Assembly (NCBI GenBank): GCA_018968995.1
Contig: JAGWZD010000068.1
Coordinates: 1-8,672 of the forward strand
Reading direction: 5' to 3'
Length of the DNA: 8,672 nt
DNA from: Bdellovibrionales bacterium
Lineage (GTDB): Bacteria > Bdellovibrionota > UBA1018
How positions within the stretch are numbered: the stretch's first letter is position 1; each line of letters opens with the position of its first letter. The notes beneath the pieces are model-generated. The model was not told the origin of the DNA. It worked only from the letters and a program-made list of their open reading frames with translations, and searched no databases. Shown in pieces: positions 1 to 5,838 of this stretch. The position numbers were made by a program, and so were the translations under genes.

Positions 1-593
1 GAGCCTACTTTTTTCTCAGATTTATCGATGAGAAAAACAATGTCACTCAAAGAGTCGAAATGGGTGGATAGCGGGGTTGCATTCTCAGCCTGCCAAAGCA
101 CCCAGGGACCTTGAAAAGATCGGCAGGAGCTCCCAGACCCCTGCCTCGATAATGAAGGTAGCTCAGCCTGAGCGGAACGATCACGCCCCAGAGCGGCCGC
201 AATGGCGAGCGTTAACGCAGAAAATCCTGAAGCACTAGACGCAATTCCGGCCCCTGCCGGAAAAGTATTTCCACTGCGAACTCTCCAATGACCCGAATAA
301 GACTGACCAAAATGCTGAAAAACTCGTTTAAAGTGTCGCTCTATTTTCGGTCGATCTTTTTCTCTGAGATCAAATGGAATCAGAGGGACTTCGCCCATCC
401 GAGCCACACCTTTCCACTCTAGGAAAAACTCTCCCTCATCCTTGAGCTGCTCCAGCTCTGTCCAGGTGCAAAGTGAACTTAGAGTAAGAGACAAACTCGG
501 ATTAGATGGAATGTTCAGCAGAGGGTCACTCTTACCCATGTATTTGATCAGTGCGATATTGGATGGGGCTCGTACCCGAACAACAAAACCCAT
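1..593 (-). CDS. mvaD: Diphosphomevalonate decarboxylase, N-terminal 197 residues (runs off the left edge)
   Basis: Cytoplasmic enzyme that converts mevalonate 5-diphosphate to isopentenyl diphosphate with ATP, releasing CO2 and phosphate. Translating the reverse strand from the ATG at 593-591 gives an open frame to base 1. Visible motifs are APSNIALIKYMGK (residues 9-21), NPSLSLTL (31-38), the GHMP ATP-binding loop PAGAGIASSASG (112-123) and SGSSCRS (153-159). Ser155 and Arg158 of that last motif have the same numbers as the active-site residues of the yeast enzyme. The family usually has Trp where this protein has Met19 (KYMGK); I recall the Met form from other Gram-negative mevalonate pathways but did not check. 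The catalytic Asp (yeast Asp302) would lie beyond the edge, and roughly 120-130 residues are missing by comparison with the family's usual length. The start shares one base with the stop of the upstream kinase (TGATG), which suggests translational coupling and fixes the start. Confidence 0.95.
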   Translation of the reverse strand, partial: MGFVVRVRAPSNIALIKYMGKSDPLLNIPSNPSLSLTLSSLCTWTELEQLKDEGEFFLEWKGVARMGEVPLIPFDLREKDRPKIERHFKRVFQHFGQSYSGHWRVRSGNTFPAGAGIASSASGFSALTLAIAAALGRDRSAQAELPSLSRQGSGSSCRSFQGPWVLWQAENATPLSTHFDSLSDIVFLIDKSEKKVG

Positions 594-1546
594 CACAGCA
601 CCTCAATGCCCGGTTCAGCGCAGAGCCGTTCAGACCAAATGCGAAGGCCTCGTTCAGCAACAGCTCTTTTAAACTGCTCGGGATCGAATCGCGCAGGATC
701 CACTACTGCAATTAAGGCATCAGACTGAAGAGCGCCTGTTCCTTTCACACCCAGCACACCAGGAAGTACTGATAAAGCCTCTCGGTCTAACCGCGTCTGG
801 GCGATTTCCAAATCATATCGCGACAAAACCTCTGCGTACTCTGGCAGACAAGCAGCAAACCGCGCAGGGTTGCCTTCGGAAAAAGCAGTTAGCGCACGCT
901 GAATAATAGAATCCAGATCTGAACTCAGAGATTCAAGCATCTGCCGAGAGATCTGGCCCAGGTGAGTATGAGTGGTTGTCTTTCTGCCCTCCTGAGCGCT
1001 GGCCTGAATCACGATGATAGGAATTCGCAAGAGCCCGTCATCACGCTGAATGATTTGGGGCTGGGACTCCGAATTGAAGCCGAATTTAAACTCAACAACG
1101 CCCCCACAGATTTGTGCGACGACATCCGCCCCACTTGGAAGCGGGCCACGATCTGCACGACATGCAGCTCGGTATTCGCGCCAAAGCTCTAATGGTTCGC
1201 GAACTCCAGCAGAAACAGCTGCCATAATAAATTGGGCTGATGACGCTCCAAATCCGCCTGCGCCAAAGGCTGGATCAAAGAAATACCAAGGATTCAGAAC
1301 CTGACGCCTTTTACAAAAAACACCAGCAGGACTTTCCGGGTGAAAAAATGTTTCTAATGCTTGAGAAAAAGGCTTCTTTGAGAGCTGAAATCTCGGAGCT
1401 GTCGCCGCCACCAAGGCAGGTGCCCCACAAAGAACAGCGTATTCACCGATGAGAAACACTTTCCCACCCACGCTCAGTTTTGAAAAGGATCGACTCGATT
1501 CCAAGCGACTAGACAGCGGGATTACCGCGCTTGGCTGGTCCGCCAC
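593..1546 (-). CDS. GHMP-family kinase of the mevalonate pathway, probably phosphomevalonate kinase
   Basis: A 317-residue GHMP-fold kinase. Motif 1 is VGGKVFLIGEYAVL (26-39); GEYAVL favours phosphomevalonate kinase over mevalonate kinase, which usually has GEHAVV. Motif 2, the ATP loop, is GFGASSAQF (98-106). PSGADVVAQICGG (137-149) resembles the family's PSG-x-D segment with its Asp. GRKTTTHTHL (187-196) resembles the phosphomevalonate-kinase segment before the C-terminal domain. Motif 3 is KGTGALQSD (268-276), looser than the usual glycine-rich loop. The expected reaction is ATP-dependent phosphorylation of mevalonate 5-phosphate. A mevalonate kinase assignment is not excluded, so I give no symbol. 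The start is GTG, chosen because GGAGG lies 6 bases upstream; it overlaps the reductase gene by 38 bases and gives an N-terminal tail of about 25 residues before the fold. The gene ends one base into the decarboxylase start. Confidence 0.85.
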   Translation of the reverse strand: MADQPSAVIPLSSRLESSRSFSKLSVGGKVFLIGEYAVLCGAPALVAATAPRFQLSKKPFSQALETFFHPESPAGVFCKRRQVLNPWYFFDPAFGAGGFGASSAQFIMAAVSAGVREPLELWREYRAACRADRGPLPSGADVVAQICGGVVEFKFGFNSESQPQIIQRDDGLLRIPIIVIQASAQEGRKTTTHTHLGQISRQMLESLSSDLDSIIQRALTAFSEGNPARFAACLPEYAEVLSRYDLEIAQTRLDREALSVLPGVLGVKGTGALQSDALIAVVDPARFDPEQFKRAVAERGLRIWSERLCAEPGIEVL

Positions 1547-2822
1547 GAAGTGCCTCCAGGATTTCTTTGGCCCGCGACAAGTTGATGTTTTTCTCGACTT
1601 TCAGCACCTCGGCAAGTCGCTCTCGAACCCGTGCGATTTCATGAATTTCAGCCCCTGCAGCGATCGCTAGGTTTGCAGCATGAAGCTGCATGTGGCCTTT
1701 TACGATTCCCACAGTAGCTAATGCCTTCAGGGCTCCGAGATTTTGAACCAAGCCTACCGCCGCGCAGACCCGAGCCAACTCTTCAGCATGCGTCACACCT
1801 AAAATTTTCAAGGCAACTCGGGCCGTTGGATGAACCTTGGTCACTCCTCCCACCGTTCCCACAGCCATGGGAAGCTCGATTCGACCATGTAAATCATTTC
1901 CATTCATGGTCCATTCCGACAACGGCTGATACTTGCCTGATCGGGAAGCATAAGCGTGTGCACCCGCCTCTACTGCTCGCCAATCATTGCCAGTAGCAAT
2001 AAGAATCGGGTCAATACCGTTCAGAACACCTTTATTGTGTGTAGTGGCTCGATACGGATCAGCCTTCGCAAAAAGAGTGGCCTCTTGAATTCCTTGACCT
2101 ACCACTGGGTCGATATTGCGAACCACAACCTCAGCTACGGCCAGCTTGGTGTCGACTAAATTAGAAAGAATGCAAAGTCCCACTTTCTCACTAGTCAATT
2201 CTTCTATTCGTGGCTTCAACGCTTCGCAAAGCTGATTGATCAGGTTGGCGCCCATGGCATCGCAGGGATCGCACAGAAAATGTAAAACAAGCATCGCTTT
2301 TCCCGAGCTATCAGGACGATCCAAGGTACGAATCGCCAGATCTCGAACCCCGCCACCGCGAGCTACAAGTCCAGGAACGCAGGCATTGGCGAGCTCAATC
2401 AGCATTCCACGATTTTCATGTAAAATCATTCGTGCGCGCTCGGGATTCTGAACACTGGGAAGCTGAACTTGCCCAATAATCAAATTTCCCTTGTTATAAC
2501 TGCTGATACAGCCTGATGTTCTAATCCATTTCGCAGTTGCGCTGCATGCGGCAATAATCGATGTCTCTTCAACCGCCATCGGGATGAGAACTTCTCGCCC
2601 ATCAATCATGAAATGAGTGGCAACCCCGAGCGGCATCGGAAAAACTCCGACGACGTTCTCGATTAGGTGCTCGGCAACATCTAAAGAAAAAGGCCTATTT
2701 CCAGTGAGAGTATCTAGCTCACTTTCATCAAGTCCGCAGAACTCCCCAACCAGCTCTACTCGACGAGATCGGGGCAACCGGTAAAATCCATCGAAAATCG
2801 ATTTCGAATCATGACCGTCCAT
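1509..2822 (-). CDS. mvaA: HMG-CoA reductase, class II (bacterial type)
   Basis: Cytoplasmic enzyme linking HMG-CoA and mevalonate through two NAD(P)H-dependent hydride transfers; here presumably the committed biosynthetic step. The 437-residue length is normal for the soluble class II enzymes. Motifs in order: ENVVGVFPMPLGVA (55-68), the catalytic Glu segment VEETS (84-88, Glu85), the nucleotide-binding segment DAMGAN (188-193), catalytic Lys264 in THNKGVLNG (261-269), catalytic Asp280 in TGNDWRA (277-283), GTVGG (322-326) and the catalytic His381 in QLHAANLA (379-386). These match Glu83, Lys267, Asp283 and His381 of the Pseudomonas mevalonii enzyme, so all catalytic residues are present. 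NADH versus NADPH preference cannot be read by eye. The ATG at 2822-2820 overlaps the isomerase gene by 14 bases and is preceded by a purine-rich AAGAAGGGG about 9 bases upstream. The 3' end overlaps the kinase start. Confidence 0.96.
   Translation of the reverse strand: MDGHDSKSIFDGFYRLPRSRRVELVGEFCGLDESELDTLTGNRPFSLDVAEHLIENVVGVFPMPLGVATHFMIDGREVLIPMAVEETSIIAACSATAKWIRTSGCISSYNKGNLIIGQVQLPSVQNPERARMILHENRGMLIELANACVPGLVARGGGVRDLAIRTLDRPDSSGKAMLVLHFLCDPCDAMGANLINQLCEALKPRIEELTSEKVGLCILSNLVDTKLAVAEVVVRNIDPVVGQGIQEATLFAKADPYRATTHNKGVLNGIDPILIATGNDWRAVEAGAHAYASRSGKYQPLSEWTMNGNDLHGRIELPMAVGTVGGVTKVHPTARVALKILGVTHAEELARVCAAVGLVQNLGALKALATVGIVKGHMQLHAANLAIAAGAEIHEIARVRERLAEVLKVEKNINLSRAKEILEALRGGPAKRGNPAV
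1553..1557 (-). promoter_or_regulatory. Shine-Dalgarno GGAGG for the GHMP kinase
   Basis: On the minus strand GGAGG is followed by CACTTC and then GTG at 1546-1544. This site lies inside the end of the reductase gene and is the reason for choosing the GTG start. The next in-frame candidate, TTG at 1504-1502, would remove the overlap but lacks a site this good. Confidence 0.6.
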
Positions 2823-3882
2823 AGGACCAAACCCCTTCTTTTTTTCTCAACTCTGCTGGATTTGCAGACCCAGTACAGAACAGCGCGACTCGCAGTTCAA
2901 ATTCCTGCTGCTCCATCCATGCGCGAAGCGATTCTTCGCCAGCCAGTGCTGCCTGCAGCGCTGGCTGAGCGTAACCGACTCGTTGAGCACCAATAGCAAT
3001 GAGTTTAGCGGAATCTAATCCAGAACGCACACCCCCCGAAGCCCATACCGAGCAGCGTTGCGATTCAGAATTCAATAGAACATGACGAGCAGAAATCATC
3101 GAAGTTACCGTGGGCTCTCCCCAACGGGCAAAGGTCTGGGCTGCCGTGCGCTGGAGACTAGATGCCGGGGCACGAGCCCCCTCAATCCGTCCCCAGTGAG
3201 TTCCCCCTAGACCACTCAAATCAACAGTGGAAACCCCAACCGAGGCAATCCGTTCAAGAGTCTGTGCCGATAAACCACACCCCGTCTCTTTCACGATAAT
3301 CGGAACCCTTAAATCACGCACTAAACGGGCTAGGGTTTTAATCCCGCCTCGAAACTCTGGAGTGCCTTCGCCTTGAATGGCTTCCTGAAGGGGGTTGAGG
3401 TGAACAGCAATCGCCTGAGCCTCAAGAGAATCCACCAAAGATTGAATGCGATCCGAGCCACAAGCGATTGCCTGAGTCAGTCCAATATTGGCGATCAGTA
3501 CGGCTCGAGGAGCAGACCGTCTCAATTTCTTCGACTCTTCTGGTAAGGACTTCTCTTCCAGCTCTCGCCGCTGAGATCCAACGCCCATGGCCCAACCGCG
3601 CTCCTGACAAAGGTCGACCAATAATTGGTTGATTGCGGCTGCATCCGGATGCCCCATGGTCATCCCCGCAATGAAAAACGGCGTTGCGAGGGTCTGACCC
3701 AGGCAGCTCTCCGTGAGATCAACATCTGAAAAATCGATCTCAGGCAATGCCTCGTGAACAAGCCGAACTTGATCCAGCCCCGAGAGACCGTCCGCTTGAT
3801 TCTTCAGATCTAAAGCCTGATCAATGTGCTCGCGTTTTCGGACTTCGAATTGCGCCACGTCCATGCGGCGCACTATACTCAT
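2809..3882 (-). CDS. fni: Type 2 isopentenyl-diphosphate isomerase (FMN-dependent)
   Basis: Cytoplasmic flavoenzyme interconverting IPP and DMAPP, unrelated to the Idi-1 fold. The 357-residue length is usual. Motifs in order: RKREH (15-19, substrate phosphate binding), FIAGMTMG (70-77; the family usually has MTGG), VGSQRRELE (101-109), ANIGLTQ (131-137), HLNPLQEAIQGEG (161-173) holding the conserved Gln166 and the metal-binding Glu167, VKETGCGLS (197-205), DLSGLGGTHW (221-230), ASGGVRSG (281-288, flavin phosphate binding) and a C-terminal FCTGSANPAELRK (335-347). It is the first gene of the mevalonate operon. Two starts are possible, ATG at 3882-3880 or ATG at 3864-3862 (Met7). Neither has a clear Shine-Dalgarno site; I keep the longer form, which fits a very short leader from the promoter proposed just upstream. 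The 3' end overlaps the reductase gene by 14 bases. Confidence 0.95.
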   Translation of the reverse strand: MSIVRRMDVAQFEVRKREHIDQALDLKNQADGLSGLDQVRLVHEALPEIDFSDVDLTESCLGQTLATPFFIAGMTMGHPDAAAINQLLVDLCQERGWAMGVGSQRRELEEKSLPEESKKLRRSAPRAVLIANIGLTQAIACGSDRIQSLVDSLEAQAIAVHLNPLQEAIQGEGTPEFRGGIKTLARLVRDLRVPIIVKETGCGLSAQTLERIASVGVSTVDLSGLGGTHWGRIEGARAPASSLQRTAAQTFARWGEPTVTSMISARHVLLNSESQRCSVWASGGVRSGLDSAKLIAIGAQRVGYAQPALQAALAGEESLRAWMEQQEFELRVALFCTGSANPAELRKKEGVWSYGRS

Positions 3883-3894
3883 CCGGGAGGGGTA

Positions 3895-3923
3895 ATTCTA
3901 TAGTGATTCCAGACCAAATCAGG
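3895..3923 (-). promoter_or_regulatory. Candidate promoter of the mevalonate operon
   Basis: Read on the minus strand, TAGAAT (3900-3895) matches the -10 consensus at five of six bases. CCTGAT (3923-3918) lies 17 bases upstream at the -35 position but matches TTGACA poorly. Transcription would start near 3888, leaving about 6 bases before the fni ATG. That agrees with the missing Shine-Dalgarno site and suggests a nearly leaderless message. The poor -35 box coincides with one arm of the inverted repeat, so an activator or repressor may bind there. Confidence 0.4.
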
Positions 3924-3954
3924 ACTCGCCCATGGGAAATATCGCCTGATTTGG
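3914..3954. repeat. Perfect 10-bp inverted repeat in the divergent control region
   Basis: CCAAATCAGG (3914-3923) is the exact reverse complement of CCTGATTTGG (3945-3954), with a 21-base spacer, so the arm centres are 31 bases apart (about three helical turns). The spacer holds the palindrome CCCATGGG (3929-3936), which recurs inside the 12-base palindrome GCCCCATGGGGC (3956-3967). The repeat lies between the divergent fni and lptC-lptA starts. It could be a dimeric or looped regulator operator. If transcribed it could also form a hairpin, but no T-run follows, so it is not a standard terminator. Confidence 0.75.
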
Positions 3955-3972
3955 GGCCCCATGGGGCATACT
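3945..3972 (+). promoter_or_regulatory. Candidate promoter of the lpt-rpoN-hpf operon
   Basis: CATACT (3967-3972) is a modest -10 match with CCTGAT (3945-3950) 16 bases upstream, mirroring the arrangement on the other strand. Transcription would begin near 3979, leaving about 4 bases before the ATG at 3983. No Shine-Dalgarno site precedes that ATG, so a near-leaderless message is possible. The -35 match is weak, and a promoter further upstream, inside fni, cannot be excluded. Confidence 0.3.
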
Positions 3973-3982
3973 CGGTAAACAG

Positions 3983-5077
3983 ATGATGTCCACGAATCTT
4001 CACCGCCTGCTACTGACTTCCGTGGCCGTGCTCATTTTTGGGCAAGTGGTGGCCTTTTGCCCGTCATCAACCCCCCCTGAAAGCCCTGCCTCTTCGGAGG
4101 GATCGGCAGCCCAAAAACCCCAAAAGGATCAGATATTTAAGGGATTTTCTGCCCCCGATGGGGCCTCTCCGGATTATTCTATTCGGCAATTTCGGTATGT
4201 TTCGGTGGAAGAGGGAAAAAAACAATGGCAACTCAAAGCCGCTGAGGCTCTCTTTTTCTCGTCTCGGCAAACCGTTTTAACAACCGATGTCCAGGCCGAG
4301 CTTTTTTCTGACGGGTTTCCCCAAACCTCCGCGGTGAAAGTCACGGGTCGCGAAGCTCGCTACCTGCTCAACACTCGAGATCTCGAGGTGGGCGGTAACG
4401 TCGTGGCACTACTCGACAATGGCGCGGAAATTCGTTCGGAATACCTCAAGTTTATCGCAAGCAAACGAGTTCTGATCGTGCCGTCCACTTACTCGGTTTG
4501 GGGCCGGGGCCCCGGTGGCGGTGAAATGCGAATCCAATTTAAAAGCTCAGGTCTCGAGGCAACCCTTGCTACTCGTCGTTTGCTGCTTCCTTCCTTGGTG
4601 GAGGTTCAAGTGATCCCACCCCAAAGAAATTTGCGAGAATCTCCGACAACCTTCCGTTCGGCCCGTGCAGAGGTCCTATTATCTGAAAATCAGGTTGTTC
4701 TCTCCTCAGACCCGTCCGCTTTGGGTCGCGAAATGGTCACCATGGAGCATCCCGGAGCCACTCGGCTTCGGGCCCGAGCCAAAACCATGCAAGTAACCAC
4801 GCTTGATGCAAAGAGAAAGACCTCGTTCACTGCCACAGAAGATGTCAGAATTGAGGAGTGGACACCCAAAAGCTCAACGTCCGAACGGCCTTATCGGTAC
4901 TCCACCAGTGGAAAGGCCGAATTTTTTCCCTCAGAATCCGTATTTTTTCTGACTGAATATCCCCAAGTGTATCAGGATAACGATACGATGACCGGTGACG
5001 TCATCAAGGTGGACCGGAAAAAAGACCAAGTAGAAGTAGAGAATAGTAATGCCATCACCAGTGGAAAATATGAGTAA
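3983..5077 (+). CDS. lptC/lptA: LPS transport protein, apparent LptC-LptA fusion
   Basis: A 364-residue envelope protein. Residues 8-25 are a hydrophobic signal or anchor segment after a short His-Arg N-terminus. Residues 27-50 are a Pro/Ser/Ala-rich linker. Residues about 66-200 look like LptC: QWQLKAAEALFF (81-92), then ARYLLNTRDLEVGGNVVALLDNG (125-147; ARYL, LEVGGNV and DNG are the key parts) and RSEYLKF (151-157), the usual alternation of beta strands. Residues about 223-356 repeat the OstA/LptA pattern: RSARAEVLLSENQVVL (225-240), RARAKTM (263-269), TATEDVRIEE (283-292) and TMTGDVIKVDRKKDQVEVEN (335-354). LptC takes LPS from LptB2FG and hands it to the LptA bridge; here both may be one chain. 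VVA at 22-24 could be a signal-peptidase site, while Cys26 lacks a normal lipobox. The start is ATG at 3983, with a second ATG at 3986. The next gene, lptB, follows at once. The LptC part is clearer than the LptA part. Confidence 0.82.
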   Translation: MMSTNLHRLLLTSVAVLIFGQVVAFCPSSTPPESPASSEGSAAQKPQKDQIFKGFSAPDGASPDYSIRQFRYVSVEEGKKQWQLKAAEALFFSSRQTVLTTDVQAELFSDGFPQTSAVKVTGREARYLLNTRDLEVGGNVVALLDNGAEIRSEYLKFIASKRVLIVPSTYSVWGRGPGGGEMRIQFKSSGLEATLATRRLLLPSLVEVQVIPPQRNLRESPTTFRSARAEVLLSENQVVLSSDPSALGREMVTMEHPGATRLRARAKTMQVTTLDAKRKTSFTATEDVRIEEWTPKSSTSERPYRYSTSGKAEFFPSESVFFLTEYPQVYQDNDTMTGDVIKVDRKKDQVEVENSNAITSGKYE

Positions 5078-5807
5078 CTCGAACAGTAATAAACTCGTCG
5101 CTCGCAATCTTGCTAAGGCTTACAAAGGTCGTCCAGTGGTTCGCGACGTTTCATTTGAAGTGGAAAGAGGACAGATCATTGGGCTTTTGGGGCCCAATGG
5201 CGCTGGCAAAACCACATCTTTTTACATGGTCGTAGGCCTGGTTCAACCCGATGCAGGAGTGGTTAGCCTTGGGGATTCGGAAATCACCTCTTCAGCCGTG
5301 CATGAGCGAGCACGAAAAGGAATCGCCTACCTTCCACAAGAAGCTTCTGTGTTCCGACGACTGACCGTGGAGCAGAATATCCGAGCCGTACTTGAGGGAC
5401 GCAAGATTACTGAACAGGAACAAAAACAGCAGCTCGAACGACTCATTGACGACTTTCGTCTGAACACCATCGCCCGCCAAAAAGCCTTCACTCTGTCAGG
5501 CGGTGAGAGGCGCCGCGTCGAAGTCGCCCGCGCTCTTGCCCTAGAGCCGGTATTCCTTTTGCTAGATGAGCCGTTCGCTGGGATTGATCCCATCGCAGTG
5601 AGTGAAATCCAGCGAATGATGGAGGTTTTGAAAAGGCGCGGCATTGGAATCCTGATCACAGACCATAATGTTCGGGAAACATTAACAATTTGTGACTCCG
5701 CGTACTTGCTGGGAGATGGTAAAATTTTAGAAAAGGGTTCTCCACAAGACTTAGTGAAGAGCCCCATCGCCCGAGAGCGTTACCTGGGAGAAAATTTTCA
5801 GTTTTGA
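5070..5807 (+). CDS. lptB: LPS export ABC transporter ATP-binding protein LptB
   Basis: Cytoplasmic ATPase of the LptB2FGC complex, which pulls LPS out of the inner membrane and pushes it along the Lpt bridge. From the start chosen here (245 residues) the motifs are Walker A GPNGAGKTT (41-49) followed by SFYMVVGL, typical of LptB; Q-loop Gln90 in YLPQEASVFRRLTV; signature LSGGERRRVEVARAL (142-156); Walker B FLLLDEP (162-168) with catalytic Glu167, then FAGIDPIAV; and switch His199 in ITDHNVRE. Every catalytic element is intact. ATG at 5070 overlaps the stop of the LptC-LptA gene by 8 bases and is preceded by GTGGAAAAT. An in-frame ATG at 5049 would add seven residues (MPSPVEN) but aligns less well with the usual LptB start. 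LptF and LptG are not in this window. Confidence 0.96.
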   Translation: MSNSNSNKLVARNLAKAYKGRPVVRDVSFEVERGQIIGLLGPNGAGKTTSFYMVVGLVQPDAGVVSLGDSEITSSAVHERARKGIAYLPQEASVFRRLTVEQNIRAVLEGRKITEQEQKQQLERLIDDFRLNTIARQKAFTLSGGERRRVEVARALALEPVFLLLDEPFAGIDPIAVSEIQRMMEVLKRRGIGILITDHNVRETLTICDSAYLLGDGKILEKGSPQDLVKSPIARERYLGENFQF

Positions 5808-5822
5808 ATGATGCCGTATAAA
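5795..5822 (+). promoter_or_regulatory. Possible internal promoter before rpoN
   Basis: TTTTCA (5795-5800) and TATAAA (5817-5822) are separated by 16 bases and match the sigma-70 consensus at four and five of six positions. Transcription would begin near 5829 and leave a 10-base leader containing AGGA before the rpoN ATG. AT-rich boxes arise easily by chance at gene ends, so this is tentative. Confidence 0.3.
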
Positions 5823-5838
5823 AACCGATAGGAACACG

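Noticed and set aside
442..672. Plus-strand open frame of 76 codons
   Set aside because: It is opposite the decarboxylase start and kinase end, both clearly coding on the minus strand, and shows no protein-like pattern.
3914..3954. Inverted repeat read as a mobile-element end or attachment site
   Set aside because: There is no transposase, integrase or target duplication nearby. The repeat sits between divergent core operons in a position better explained as regulatory.
4504..4515. Palindrome CCGGGGCCCCGG inside lptC-lptA
   Set aside because: It is explained by the codons of a Gly-rich loop (RGPGGG, residues 175-180) and lies within the reading frame, with no terminator-like T-run.
5327..5767. 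Open frame of 146 codons antisense to lptB
   Set aside because: It lies wholly inside the strongly conserved lptB frame; its Arg/Ser-rich composition is that of a shadow frame and it has no recognisable motif.
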